Numbered from the stretch's first letter, positions 27,821 to 37,068 are shown. The stretch: DNA of 55,457 bases from Herbaspirillum sp. (GCA_028292625.1 JAQGLY010000080.1:1-55457); one strand, 5' to 3'. The notes: generated by a model not told the origin, from the sequence alone. Made by a program: numbers and translations.

Positions 27821-27857
27821 ATTCCGATTTCGATTGCGCGGTCTCGGCGCGGCGCGT

Positions 27858-29414
27858 TCATTTATTGCTGGCCGTCTGGGCTCGGACATGATTACGGCCT
27901 GCGCCCTTGGCGGCATATAGGGCTTCATCGGCCGTCTGCAGAAAGGATTGGGGACCACCGTCGAAACTGGAGGGCACGGTGGCGGCCACGCCGATGCTGA
28001 CCGTGACGAACCCGACCGGATTGCCGCTGTGAACGATATTCAGGCTGCGTATCGCGCTGCGGATGGATTCGGCGACCACCAGCGCGCCTTTCAAATCGGT
28101 TTCCGGCAATATGACGGCGAATTCCTCGCCGCCGTATCGCGCCGAAAAATCGCCCGGCCGCCTGACCTGCATCGCGTCGGCGACTTTGCGCAGGCAGAGG
28201 TCGCCTGCCGGATGGCCGTACTTATCGTTGTAGCGCTTGAAATGGTCGACATCGATCATCAGCATCGCAACGGAGCGCTGCTCGCGCACCGCGCGATCGT
28301 ATTCGGACGTAAGCGTCAGATCGAATTGACGGCGATTGGCCAATCCGGTCATGCCGTCCTGCAGCGCCAGACGCTCCAGCGTTTTGTTCGCGGTCAGCAC
28401 TTTTTGCTGAGCCAGAGCCAATTGGCTCGCCATTGCGTCGCGTATTCCGATCTGCTTGACCAAGTGCCAGCCCAGCAGCCCGATCATGACGCTCAGCAGC
28501 AATACGCCGCCGACCTGGCGCAAGGTCTGATCGCGCCAGCCTTTCAGCGCTTCCGCTGTCGACTGGGCGGCGATGACGATCAGCGGATAGTGTTCCAGGC
28601 TTTGATAGGAAACGATCCTTTCGGTGTGATCGATGCTCGACATCAGCAGCAAGGAGTCGTTCTTCCGGTATTTGATATGCTGGCTGAACAGCCGGGTGCC
28701 GGTGATTTTGGCGCCGATCAACGATTCCATGTGCGGACGCCGCACCAGCACCGTGGCGTCGGCCAGGATCAGTGTGATGGCGCCGGAATCGCCGATATTT
28801 AAACTGGCGTAATACTGCTCGAAATACTTCATTTTGACGCTGGCGAGCACGACGCCGGCAAACGAACCGTCCGGATGATTGAATCTGCGGGACACGCTGA
28901 TGATCCAGTCGCCGGTGGATTTGCTGCGCACCGGCGGCCCGACGTAGGCGTTGCGGTCGGTGTTGTCGCGGTGATGGACGAAATAGGCGCGGTCCGCATT
29001 ATTCAGATTGGCCGGGACATCGTCCATCGAATTGATAAGCCATTTGCCATGTTCGTCGTAGACGAATATCCCTTGAATTTCCGGCAACTCCGCTACCTGA
29101 GCCACCAGAAACGGAAATAAATTTTGCAGCGCGGGTTGCTGTTGTCCATCAGCTTCGAGGCGCTGGGTCAGACCGAACAGGGCGGTATCGGCTTGCTTGA
29201 TCGAGTCTTCCGCGTGCTGGGCCAGCGTTTTGGCCAGATTGGTGGTGCCGATTTCCGACTGCGTCAATTCGAGCTTGCGGCTATCCCACGCAACCCACCC
29301 TTCCAGCAACGGCAGCGCCACGCAGACGAAAATCACGAAAATCGATGCGAACGAAAGGACAGCCGAGCGCGGGGACGTATTTTTTATTGGATCGTTGGCT
29401 TGTTTTTTTTGCAT
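27858..29414 (-). CDS. Cache-GGDEF diguanylate cyclase
   Basis: A 518-residue membrane protein that should make c-di-GMP. TM1 is about residues 20-40, the periplasmic double-Cache sensor domain runs from about 45 to 305 (GIFVYDEHGKWLINSMDD, DWIISVSRRFNHPDG), and TM2 is about 308-330. The GGDEF domain has RYGGEEFAVILPE and an intact product-inhibition I-site (RPGD, five residues before GGEEF). It is the last gene of a minus-strand signalling run that starts with the CHASE3 kinase, 80 bp after the GGDEF-EAL gene. No clear ribosome binding site before the ATG. Confidence 0.92.
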   Translation of the reverse strand: MQKKQANDPIKNTSPRSAVLSFASIFVIFVCVALPLLEGWVAWDSRKLELTQSEIGTTNLAKTLAQHAEDSIKQADTALFGLTQRLEADGQQQPALQNLFPFLVAQVAELPEIQGIFVYDEHGKWLINSMDDVPANLNNADRAYFVHHRDNTDRNAYVGPPVRSKSTGDWIISVSRRFNHPDGSFAGVVLASVKMKYFEQYYASLNIGDSGAITLILADATVLVRRPHMESLIGAKITGTRLFSQHIKYRKNDSLLLMSSIDHTERIVSYQSLEHYPLIVIAAQSTAEALKGWRDQTLRQVGGVLLLSVMIGLLGWHLVKQIGIRDAMASQLALAQQKVLTANKTLERLALQDGMTGLANRRQFDLTLTSEYDRAVREQRSVAMLMIDVDHFKRYNDKYGHPAGDLCLRKVADAMQVRRPGDFSARYGGEEFAVILPETDLKGALVVAESIRSAIRSLNIVHSGNPVGFVTVSIGVAATVPSSFDGGPQSFLQTADEALYAAKGAGRNHVRAQTASNK

Positions 29415-29494
29415 GTGGCGGAGGCGATCCTTTCAAATACGAACCGTTAGCGAAAGTCCTGCGAACCGCATGCCGACCGCTTCCTAACGATAGA

Positions 29495-32035
29495 TCATGC
29501 GTTGCCGCCGGTCGCGCCGATCCAGCTTTCGATCTGCCGGGCCGGCATCGGACGCGCATAAAAGAAACCTTGCCCATCGTTGCAATGCATGTCCGTCAAT
29601 ATGCGCGCTTGCGCCGAATGCTCAATTCCTTCCGCCGTCACGCTCAGGCGCAGACTATGCGCCATCGATACGATCGCCAGCGCGATCGCCCGGCTGCCAT
29701 GGTCGTCGGACAAATTGGCGACAAACGATTTGTCGATTTTCAGCTTGTCGATCGGTAAACGTTTCAAATACGACAAGCTGGAATAGCCGGTGCCAAAATC
29801 ATCTATGGACAGCCTAACGCCGATTTGTTTCAGTATAAATAATTGCGTCAGCACTGTATCGATATTTTCAAACAACATGCTTTCGGTGAGTTCGAGTTCC
29901 AGGTATTCGGGTTTCAGTCCCGACGATTGGAGCGCATGGCGCACCATCTGGACTATGTTGGCCTGGCGAATCTGCACAGCGGAAAGGTTCACCGCGATGA
30001 CGACCGGCGCATGTCCATCCAATTGCCACTGTTTGGCCTGGCGGCAGGCTTCGTTGAGCACCCATTCCCCGATCGGAATGATCATGCCGTTCATTTCGGC
30101 GATCGGGATGAATTCCACTGGCGAGATAATGCCTTGTTCAGGGTGCTGCCAGCGCAGCAGCGCTTCATAGCCGATCAGTTTGCCGTTGGCCAGTTCGAAT
30201 TGCGGCTGGTAATGCAGCAGAAACTCATGGTTGTTCAGCGCCGAACGCAGCGCCAGTTCCAGCGCCAGGCGGGATTTGGCGTGCTCGTTCATCTCGGACG
30301 TGAAAAACTGGAAGTTATTGCGGCCGGCGGCCTTTGCGCGAAACAGAGCGATATCGGCATTGCGCAACAGCGATTCGAATTCGGAGGCGTCGGTCGGAAA
30401 GCAACTGATGCCGATGCTGGCGCCGATTACCAGCGAGTGGATACCGACTTTGACCGGCTCTTTCATCGCCACGATGACCTTGTCGGCAACCTGTGCGGCG
30501 CCGTCGCAATCGGTTTCAGGCAGCAACAGCGTGAACTCATCGCCGCCGTAGCGCGCGACGGTATCGGCGTCGCGCAGCAGCAGCTTGAGACGGCCGGCCA
30601 CCGCTTGCAGCACGGCGTCGCCGGTAGAGTGCCCCAGCGAGTCATTGATGGTCTTGAACTGATCCAGGTCCAGGAACAGCAGCGACAATGATTGATGATC
30701 GCGTTGCGCGGTAGCGATGGCGCGCGTGGCCCGGTCGCTTAGCAGCGTGCGATTGGGCAGGCCGGTCAGCGCGTCGAAATACGCCATGTACTGAATGCGG
30801 TCTTCCGCCTCGCGATAGGTAGTCATATCGCTAATGATCCCGACGTAATGCGATACCTTGCCGGTGTCGCTGGCGACGGCGCTGATCGACAGGCGCGCGG
30901 GATAAGTCGATCCGTCCTTGCGTTTGTTGATCAGTTCGCCGGACCATTTGCCGTTCTGTTTCAGCGAGTCCTTCATCGATATGAAGAACTCCGGATCCTG
31001 ACTGTCGGATTTCAGGATGGCGGTTCGCAGACCGGTCGCTTCCTCCTGGGTATAACCGGTGCTGTGACAGAAAGCGGCATTGACGCTGACGATGCGGTCC
31101 CTGGTGTCGGTGATGACGATCGCTTCCTGGCTGGAGGCGAAGAACTCCGCGGCAAGCCGCATCTGCTCTTCATTTTTCTTCAATTCGCTGATTTCAAAGA
31201 CAACGCCGCACATGCGTACCGGCACGCCTGCCTGGTCGTAATAAGCGCGGCCGCGCGAGGAGATCCAATGGATGCTGCGGTCGGGCCAAACGATGCGGTA
31301 CTCGACGTTGAATGAGGTGCGGTCGCGCAATGCGATTTGCAATTTCTCGTCGAATGCGGCGATGTCTTTCGGATGGATGCATGCGCGGAAGCTGCCGTAG
31401 CTACCGTCGAACTGCGCCGCCTCGACGCCGAACAGGCGATTGTGCGTCTGGCTGCGTGTAATGCGGTTGGCCAGCAAATCCCAGTCCCAGATCCCGGCGT
31501 CCTGCGCTTCCAGCGCCAACGTCAGCCGTTCTTCGCTTTCGCGCGCCAGGACGGTGGCGGTTTCCAGCTGATCGACCTTTTGCTCCAGCTTGTGGATGAG
31601 CACGGAATTGTATTGCTTGAGCACCACGCCGTCATCCGCCGACAGCGTGGGCTGCACAGCTTCGCCCTGCCGCTCAAGCAGATCGCGCACTACCATCAGC
31701 AGCACGTCCGGTTCGGCCGGCTTGATCAGGAATGCATCGGCGCCCAGACTGTCGGCATAGATTTCATCGTTGAAATCGGTATAGGTGGCGGTATAGAACA
31801 TCAGCGGCACATGCTTGAGCCGCTGATGTTTTTTCCATTCGCGGCACAGGCTGAATCCATCCATCACCGGCATCAATATGTCGGTGATCAGCAGATCGGG
31901 CGGCGTTGCCTCGGCCATGGCCAGCGCTTCCGCGCCATCGCGCGCGCAGTCGACCTGATAATCGTTACTCTCCAGCAGTACGCGCAGCAGATACCGGTTT
32001 TGATCTATGTCATCGACTACCAACACACGTGTCAT
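29495..32035 (-). CDS. Receiver-PAS-PAS-GGDEF-EAL protein
   Basis: An 846-residue cytosolic regulator. The receiver domain (1-120) has Asp8/Asp9 and phospho-acceptor Asp52 (LLITDILMPVMDG). Two PAS/PAC modules follow, about 165-290 and 290-410. GGDEF has RYGGDEFTLLLPE and an I-site RDAD. EAL has YEALLRWQHP, ELTESMLFEN, DDFGTGYSSLSYLKRLP and AEGIE, all the residues expected of an active phosphodiesterase. Net c-di-GMP synthesis or hydrolysis is not predictable. Start at 32035 with GGGGA 8 nt upstream; it overlaps the end of the single-domain receiver gene by 26 bp, so the pair is translationally coupled. Confidence 0.93.
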   Translation of the reverse strand: MTRVLVVDDIDQNRYLLRVLLESNDYQVDCARDGAEALAMAEATPPDLLITDILMPVMDGFSLCREWKKHQRLKHVPLMFYTATYTDFNDEIYADSLGADAFLIKPAEPDVLLMVVRDLLERQGEAVQPTLSADDGVVLKQYNSVLIHKLEQKVDQLETATVLARESEERLTLALEAQDAGIWDWDLLANRITRSQTHNRLFGVEAAQFDGSYGSFRACIHPKDIAAFDEKLQIALRDRTSFNVEYRIVWPDRSIHWISSRGRAYYDQAGVPVRMCGVVFEISELKKNEEQMRLAAEFFASSQEAIVITDTRDRIVSVNAAFCHSTGYTQEEATGLRTAILKSDSQDPEFFISMKDSLKQNGKWSGELINKRKDGSTYPARLSISAVASDTGKVSHYVGIISDMTTYREAEDRIQYMAYFDALTGLPNRTLLSDRATRAIATAQRDHQSLSLLFLDLDQFKTINDSLGHSTGDAVLQAVAGRLKLLLRDADTVARYGGDEFTLLLPETDCDGAAQVADKVIVAMKEPVKVGIHSLVIGASIGISCFPTDASEFESLLRNADIALFRAKAAGRNNFQFFTSEMNEHAKSRLALELALRSALNNHEFLLHYQPQFELANGKLIGYEALLRWQHPEQGIISPVEFIPIAEMNGMIIPIGEWVLNEACRQAKQWQLDGHAPVVIAVNLSAVQIRQANIVQMVRHALQSSGLKPEYLELELTESMLFENIDTVLTQLFILKQIGVRLSIDDFGTGYSSLSYLKRLPIDKLKIDKSFVANLSDDHGSRAIALAIVSMAHSLRLSVTAEGIEHSAQARILTDMHCNDGQGFFYARPMPARQIESWIGATGGNA

Positions 32036-32420
32036 TTTGCATTTCCCCGGTCTTGTTCGTGAAATAAGCGGTGATATCGGTGACAAAGGTTTCCGGGTCG
32101 ATCGGCTTTTCCAAATAACCGTCGCAGCCTGCTTCCAGAATGCTTTCACGGTCGCCGACCATTGCGTAAGAGGTCACGGCGACGATAGCGATGTGTTCAG
32201 TAGCGGGGGTGGCGCGCAACGTACGCGCGACTTCATAGCCATCCATACCGGGTAATTGAATGTCGAGCAGAATCAGATCGAACTTTTGTTCAAGCGCCAG
32301 CGCGATCCCGCTGGGACCATCGTAGGCCGAGGTGACGCTATGGCCGAATTTGTTCAGCAGGAACGTCGTCAGATAGCGGTTTTGTTCGTTATCTTCGATA
32401 AGTAAGATGCTCAGGTTCAT
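32010..32420 (-). CDS. Single-domain response regulator (CheY/DivK-like)
   Basis: A 136-residue stand-alone receiver. Acidic residues Glu9/Asp10, phospho-acceptor Asp53 in ILLDIQLPGMDGYE, the switch Thr in VAVTSYAM and the lysine in LEKPID are all present. It has no output domain. Its ATG overlaps the histidine kinase stop (ATGA) and its end overlaps the GGDEF-EAL gene. It probably receives phosphate from the kinase and passes the signal on, or acts by protein contact. Confidence 0.9.
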   Translation of the reverse strand: MNLSILLIEDNEQNRYLTTFLLNKFGHSVTSAYDGPSGIALALEQKFDLILLDIQLPGMDGYEVARTLRATPATEHIAIVAVTSYAMVGDRESILEAGCDGYLEKPIDPETFVTDITAYFTNKTGEMQNDTCVGSR

Positions 32421-33853
32421 AATGGTTCAATTCCATGGCGGGGGATAACGATGGTAAAAGTGCTGCCTTCGTTCTTTTTACTGACGACCTCGATGCTGCC
32501 ACCCATTAAATGCAGCAGCCGATGGCTGATTGCCAGCCCAAGACCGGTGCCTTCGTGCTGACGGGCGAGGCCGTCTTCGATCTGGCGGAACGGTTGAAAC
32601 AACTCAGGCAAATTCGCGTCGTCGATGCCGATGCCGGTATCGGCGATCCGGATCCGTATCGTCGACTCCACGGCGGCGGTGTCCGGCGCGACGTAATCGC
32701 CGATCACTTCGGCGCACAAAGTGACGCTGCCTTGCTCGGTGAATTTTACGGCGTTATTGAGCAGATTGATCAATACCTGTTCGACCCGGCGGCGATCGGA
32801 CACCACTTGGCCGAGATCGCCTTCGATCCGGATATGGATCGGCAGTTTCTTTTTTTCCGCCATCGGTATGACCAGTGCCACCGAACGGTCGATGGCTTCG
32901 CGAATGCTGAAAGTTTGATGTTGAATACGCAACTGGCCAGCTTCGACTTTGGAGATGTCGAGCACGTCGTTGACCAGCGCCAGCAAATGGCGCGAACTGT
33001 CGCGGACCATGCCGAGTTGTTTCTTTTGCTCGGCATTCAGCGGCCCTGCCAATTCCTGCAGCAGGACGCCGGAAAAACCGATGATGGAATTGAGCGGCGT
33101 ACGCAACTCATGCGACATGGTCGCCAGAAACGCTGATTTGCTGTTGTCGGCGTTCTGAGCGCGCTCGGTCGCCTGGGCCAGCTTGACATTGGCGACTTTC
33201 AGCGCGTTTTCGGCAGTGGCGCGACGCACGATGTCCCGGCGAATGAACAGGAACGAGGCGATCGTGATCAGCAGCGCCATCACGATGCCCAGCATAATGG
33301 CCAGACGCGATTCCATGGAGGCGTTTTCGGTGCCGGCTGCGCGTTCTGCAAGCAGGTATTCCTCGGCGCGCTCGAGATCTTCGATCTGCGCGCGGATCTG
33401 GTCTTGCAATTGCTTGCCCTTGCCGTTGATGAAACGTTCCTGTACAAATTGCAAACCCATTTCACGTCGCATCTGAGTGAGGGTTGAAAGAATGAAGACG
33501 CGCTGATCGATCAGCGGTTTTATCGTAAACAGCCGCCGCTGCTGTTCAGGATTGTCGGCGGTCAGCGACAGCAGATCGCGATATTGGACTTCGATGTCTT
33601 CCTGAGTGCGCGCGTAGGGAGGCAGAAAGACGGCGTTGCCGCTGATGACGTAACCGCGCGCGGCGGATTCGGCCTCGGTCAGCGCGCTCAGCAAGCTTTC
33701 CGCGCGGGCAATGACCTGATGTGTATGGTTGACCCAGTAACTGTTTTCGATCTGTTTCGAATTTGCCTGCCAAGCTGTGACGCCGACGATCAAAAGGATG
33801 AGCAACCCCATCAGGAAGCTTAATCCCATCTTTGCCTGTAATGATAACTTCAA
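32417..33853 (-). CDS. CHASE3-domain sensor histidine kinase
   Basis: A 478-residue kinase. TM1 is about residues 9-28, the periplasmic CHASE3 domain about 35-180 (ALTEAESAARGYVISGNAVF), TM2 about 186-207, followed by a coiled-coil linker. The HisKA phospho-acceptor is in MSHELRTPLNSIIGFSG, and HATPase_c has NAVKFTEQG, DTGIGID and GTGLGLAIS. It has no receiver of its own; the next two genes supply two. The start is TTG with AAGGGG six bases upstream; an ATG at 33829 is an alternative. It heads the c-di-GMP operon, so an extracytoplasmic signal probably tunes c-di-GMP level. Confidence 0.92.
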   Translation of the reverse strand: MKLSLQAKMGLSFLMGLLILLIVGVTAWQANSKQIENSYWVNHTHQVIARAESLLSALTEAESAARGYVISGNAVFLPPYARTQEDIEVQYRDLLSLTADNPEQQRRLFTIKPLIDQRVFILSTLTQMRREMGLQFVQERFINGKGKQLQDQIRAQIEDLERAEEYLLAERAAGTENASMESRLAIMLGIVMALLITIASFLFIRRDIVRRATAENALKVANVKLAQATERAQNADNSKSAFLATMSHELRTPLNSIIGFSGVLLQELAGPLNAEQKKQLGMVRDSSRHLLALVNDVLDISKVEAGQLRIQHQTFSIREAIDRSVALVIPMAEKKKLPIHIRIEGDLGQVVSDRRRVEQVLINLLNNAVKFTEQGSVTLCAEVIGDYVAPDTAAVESTIRIRIADTGIGIDDANLPELFQPFRQIEDGLARQHEGTGLGLAISHRLLHLMGGSIEVVSKKNEGSTFTIVIPRHGIEPL

Positions 33854-34160
33854 GCGCTTCCCCTTTGCTTTTGCCCAGCAAATACCGTCACTTGTTTATT
33901 CAGTCGCTTTTTTCGACTCTTGATTCGCGGATATTCAGGGTAAATTTTTGTATGTTTTATAGGCCCAAGGCTATCATGCTTTAAGTATTAAATGTCGGCG
34001 ATCTCAGCGCGCCGTTACCGGAATTGTGAGGCCAGCAACAATATGACGACATTAGAGACCAAGGCATCGCCGGATTGCGAAATGGTTCGCATTTATTTCT
34101 TTAAGGAAATATAATCCGCCGCAGTGTAAAAATTCGCAAAGATAAATTCGGGGCTAGGGA
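33854..34160. other. Intergenic region before lipoprotein gene
   Basis: About 307 bp separating the divergent histidine kinase operon and the small lipoprotein gene. It is AT-richer than its surroundings and should contain both promoters. I see no ORF with a ribosome binding site, no strong terminator and no copy of the sRNA-type element. Confidence 0.4.
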
Positions 34161-34394
34161 ATGAAACGTTCAATCGGTTTTTTGATGTTTGCGGGGTGCA
34201 TGGTTTTGCTTGCTGGATGCAAGCCGGACGGAATGCAGAATTATCAGTATTTCAAGGACAATCCCGCGGAGGCCAAGTCGGTGATCGGCGAGTGCCGCCT
34301 GAACGGCACGCGCGGCATGGATGCAAAGCGTCAGGCGGTGTGCGACGCGGCCAGTGGCGCCGAGCAGAGCCGTAAATACGGCGCCGGCAACTAG
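34161..34394 (+). CDS. EexN-like small lipoprotein
   Basis: A 77-residue lipoprotein. The signal sequence has lipobox LLAGC (cysteine at residue 20). The mature part YFKDNPAEAKSVIGECRLNG followed by DAKRQAVCDAASGAEQSRKYG matches the pattern, as I recall it, of EexN-family lipoproteins: a Y..NP..R/K....C segment, then a second cysteine and an Ala-rich helix. EexN proteins of plasmids act in entry exclusion, but chromosomal relatives are widespread and of unknown role. GGGG lies 7 nt before the ATG. Confidence 0.6.
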   Translation: MKRSIGFLMFAGCMVLLAGCKPDGMQNYQYFKDNPAEAKSVIGECRLNGTRGMDAKRQAVCDAASGAEQSRKYGAGN

Positions 34395-34446
34395 TGTGCT
34401 GTCAGCGGCGATGACGGCGCGGGGCTGAAGCCCGCACCGCGGACGC

Positions 34447-34896
34447 TTATTTTGGTAAAGGGTTGGCGGCCCCGTCCGGTTCGATCGATGTGCCGTATAT
34501 ATTGCCGCCGATGCGCACCAGGCGATGTTGCCCGCCTTGCAGCGTCACATTGACATTGCGGGACGCCGTCAGGTTTTGCGGATTGGGATTCGGCGCCACG
34601 CTGAACGTATAGGTGCCGTCGGGCAGCCAGGCGCTGATCGATTCGCCGGGCTGCAGATCGGCCAGCACCACGTAATTGACGGAAAACGTCAGCAAATTGC
34701 CGCCGCCCCACATGGCGGGATCGCGCGTCACCGTTACCTGGTTTTTTCCTGCCGCCGGGTCGGTGAGTCCCCGATTGAAGATTCGCGCTATCGGGACGTC
34801 GCCCCGTGGCGTGGCCGGAGTAGCCGGCGTCATGCAGCCGCTTAGTACCGCGACCGCCGCCAGCGCTGTGGCGCGTGTGAACAACTGTTTGATCAT
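34447..34896 (-). CDS. Lipoprotein of unknown function
   Basis: A 149-residue protein with a lipoprotein signal (MIKQLFTRATALAAVAVLSG followed by the lipobox Cys). The mature domain is beta-rich: ITVTRDPAMWGGG-like strand, FSVNYVVLADLQPGESISAW, LPDGTYTFSVAPNPNP and HRLVRIGGNIYGTSIEP, like a small immunoglobulin-type or DUF2846-like domain. AGGAAAACACTC before the ATG supports the start. Membrane-anchored in the periplasm. No substrate or partner is evident. It is convergent with the EexN-like gene. Confidence 0.6.
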   Translation of the reverse strand: MIKQLFTRATALAAVAVLSGCMTPATPATPRGDVPIARIFNRGLTDPAAGKNQVTVTRDPAMWGGGNLLTFSVNYVVLADLQPGESISAWLPDGTYTFSVAPNPNPQNLTASRNVNVTLQGGQHRLVRIGGNIYGTSIEPDGAANPLPK

Positions 34897-35269
34897 GAGT
34901 GTTTTCCTGTCGATGAAATGCGGCACGGTCCCGCGCCCGCGACAATTATGCAGCAAATCATCCGGTAGGGCCCGGGCCTGGCAGCCCTTGCAGCATGAAT
35001 CGGCCCTGATGTATCGATTAAAATTAACGCTTGCTTTTTTAATTGAAGGGGCGTATATTCTTCGTTGGTTTTGAAGTGGGAACTTGAAGTTTCAACATTT
35101 CTGGGCCGAAAAAAAGAATAAAGCAATTAGAAATAAAGCAATTGCGATACAAGAGTTGATTCGTTACACGTCGAGGCCACTTTCCAGATAGGACTGGGTT
35201 TCGGGAATCATCTCCTGTATCGCAATTTTTTTTGGGAAATTCGGATGCATCCGGAAATGTGGCGGCGGG

Positions 35270-35318
35270 GTAACAATTTGTAAAACGGCCCAAGGTATCC
35301 GATACAGACTCATATAGT
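35270..35318 (+). promoter_or_regulatory. Promoter of sRNA copy 3: GTAACA-N3-TGTAA element and TATAGT
   Basis: GTAACA (35270-35275), ATT, TGTAA (35279-35283), beginning 43 bp before an exact TATAGT (35313-35318). There is no recognisable -35 hexamer in the spacer, which differs in sequence from those of the other copies while keeping its length. Confidence 0.65.
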
Positions 35319-35323
35319 GGATC

Positions 35324-35393
35324 TGTCCGGTTTTTATCCCCTCTCTGAAAGTCGGACATAGCCCGCTGCCGCAAGGCCTGCGGGCTTTCTTTT
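35324..35393 (+). ncRNA. Putative CU-rich sibling sRNA, copy 3 (class 1)
   Basis: Predicted RNA of about 70 nt starting at TGTCCG. A stem TGTCCG (35324-35329) / CGGACA (35353-35358) presents a large loop containing ATCCCCTCTCTG. The terminator AGCCCGC / GCGGGCT (35360-35386) has an inner GCC-GCAA-GGC and ends TTTCTTTT. First member of a tandem pair; the second copy begins about 138 bp downstream. Same plan as the copies at 27754 and 54180. Confidence 0.72.
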
Positions 35394-35475
35394 GCCCAAA
35401 ACGATAGTCGAAGCAATGCCGAACGACGCTATTGCTCCCGGGCACTCCCATTCCTGATATTCAAAAATAGTATTT

Positions 35476-35524
35476 CTGATATTTGTTTAATAAAGTAGAT
35501 TGGATAACTGATGCCATCTATAGT
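35476..35524 (+). promoter_or_regulatory. Promoter of sRNA copy 4: 22-bp shared element and TATAGT
   Basis: The 22 bp at 35476-35497 (starting CTGATAT, ending AATAAAGTA) match 17 of 22 positions with 54357-54378, and both begin 43 bp before an exact TATAGT (here 35519-35524). No -35 hexamer is evident. The sequence between the element and the -10 box is not conserved. Confidence 0.6.
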
Positions 35525-35530
35525 TGCAAC

Positions 35531-35598
35531 TGTCTCCTCCAATCTTCCTCATAAGAAATTGGATTCAGCCCGCACCGCAAGGTCGCGGGTTTTTTTTT
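35531..35598 (+). ncRNA. Putative CU-rich sibling sRNA, copy 4 (class 2)
   Basis: Predicted RNA of about 68 nt. The 5' TGTCTCC leads into stem TCCAAT (35538-35543) / ATTGGA (35558-35563), loop CTTCCTCATAAGAA. The terminator is CCCGC-ACC-GCAA-GGT-C-GCGGG (35569-35589), then nine T. It is nearly identical to the copy at 54412, including the loop CATAAGAA and terminator loop. Second of a tandem pair. Confidence 0.78.
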
Positions 35599-35782
35599 GC
35601 CTTACCGCCGCCGGTGCATGGCGACGCGATCATGCATCTTGCGCTTGAACGCGGACAAAAATAAGCAGAATATGGTCGTGCGCTTCTGCAATCAATTGCC
35701 GGCGGATCGACGGCCGGCGCAGCCGCATCGCTTTCCAGGAGCCCGAATATGTATTCGGTTCCCGGCGACTTTGGAGCATGCA

Positions 35783-36007
35783 ATGAACAAATTCATCTCG
35801 CCTGAACGCATGAATATTTTCAGCATTTTTGCGCGCAAACTACCGGACGGCACCTTTTCTGGACATGTGTCGCACAAAATCGAAGGCGTCGCGTCCGAAA
35901 AGGAAAAAATCTACGATGCCGGCATCAGCGGCACCGAAAGAGAAGCGCTGGAAGAAGCGCATGCTTTCGCGTCCCGCTATATCTCGGAACATAAATACGA
36001 CTCCTGA
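35783..36007 (+). CDS. Hypothetical protein, 74 residues
   Basis: A small soluble protein starting MNKFISPERMNIFSIFARKL. A beta-hairpin-like middle (GTFSGHVSHKIEGVAS) is followed by a helix (GTEREALEEAHAFASRYISE). GGAG lies 8-9 nt before the ATG. It follows the tandem sRNA loci and lies ahead of the mutarotase gene on the same strand. Not recognised. Confidence 0.55.
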   Translation: MNKFISPERMNIFSIFARKLPDGTFSGHVSHKIEGVASEKEKIYDAGISGTEREALEEAHAFASRYISEHKYDS

Positions 36008-36140
36008 GCGCCGGCGCGGCACGGAAACGCTGCCCGCGGCCGGCAGCGTCCCTTTCTGATGGATAATGGCGATGCGCATTGCTGTCACGCATCGCTACGC
36101 GAAACCTCGCGTTCGCCAAAAACCATCGCAAGGAAAAAAC

Positions 36141-37037
36141 TTGAATCATCCGAAGTCCGCGTCAGGCGGCGATCCGTTCGCCGACACCCTCAACGACATG
36201 CCCGGCATCGCCTGCGGCCAGGCGTTTATCGCAGAGCAGGGCGCGCAGATTCTGTCCTGGCGCGATAGCGCTGGCCGGGAACGGCTCTATCTGTCCCGGG
36301 AGACCGGCGGCATGACCCGCGGCGCCCGCGCCGACGGCGACAATGCGCAGGCGATACGCGGCGGCATACCGATCTGTTTTCCGCAATTTTCGGGACGGGG
36401 TACGTTGCAAAAGCACGGCATCGTCAGAACCATACCGTGGCAACCGGCAGGGCGCAGCGAAACGCCCGGCGACGGCGGCAAATGCGTCGTGGCGCTAACG
36501 TGCGGCGACGATGCGCGCACGCTGGCCGTCTGGCCGCGGAATTTCGCCGCCACGCTGCGCGCGGAAGTGGCGGACGATAGCCTGCTCGTCAGCCTGTCGG
36601 TCATCAACACCGGCAGCGCGCCATGGGAATTCACCGCCGCGCTGCACAGCTATCTTCAGGTCGACGATGTCCGCAATATGCGCCTGCGCGGATTGCAAGG
36701 CGTGTCGTATCAGGACGCGACCGCCGACAATGTCGTCGTGGCGCAACAGGCGCAGGACCTGACGGTCGATAGCGAACTGGATCGGGTGTATCTGTCGCCG
36801 CCGAAAACACTGACGCTGCTGGAGCCGGGCGTGCCGTCCTTGCAAATCGAACAGCAGGGATTTGAAGACAGCGTGATCTGGAATCCAGGTCCGTTGAAGG
36901 CGGCGGCGCTGGCCGATTTCCCGGATGCGGACTGGTTGCGCATGGTGTGCGTGGAGGCCGCATGCGTCGCCGTGCCGGTGCGGCTGGAGCCCGGACAAAG
37001 CTGGACCGGCAGCCAGAAACTGAGCGTCGTTCGCTAA
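36141..37037 (+). CDS. D-hexose-6-phosphate mutarotase (YeaD-type)
   Basis: An aldose-1-epimerase-fold enzyme of about 298 residues, expected to interconvert alpha and beta anomers of glucose-6-phosphate and related sugars. Family motifs seen are ISW-like QILSWRDSAGRERLYLS, RGGIPICFPQF, the catalytic-region KHGIVRTIPW, LHSYLQVDD and EDSVIWNPGP near the end. The start is probably the TTG at 36141, preceded by AAGGAA; the frame is open to an ATG at 36066 but that extension looks unlike the family. It is followed 31 bp later by the DUF2863-like gene. Confidence 0.85.
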   Translation: MNHPKSASGGDPFADTLNDMPGIACGQAFIAEQGAQILSWRDSAGRERLYLSRETGGMTRGARADGDNAQAIRGGIPICFPQFSGRGTLQKHGIVRTIPWQPAGRSETPGDGGKCVVALTCGDDARTLAVWPRNFAATLRAEVADDSLLVSLSVINTGSAPWEFTAALHSYLQVDDVRNMRLRGLQGVSYQDATADNVVVAQQAQDLTVDSELDRVYLSPPKTLTLLEPGVPSLQIEQQGFEDSVIWNPGPLKAAALADFPDADWLRMVCVEAACVAVPVRLEPGQSWTGSQKLSVVR

Positions 37038-37068
37038 CGCTTTCATCGTAAACCCAAACTATTATTTC

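Noticed and set aside
35039..35451. Two minus-strand reading frames across the first tandem sRNA
   Set aside because: They run through predicted promoter, sRNA and terminator sequences, lack ribosome binding sites and have no recognisable product.
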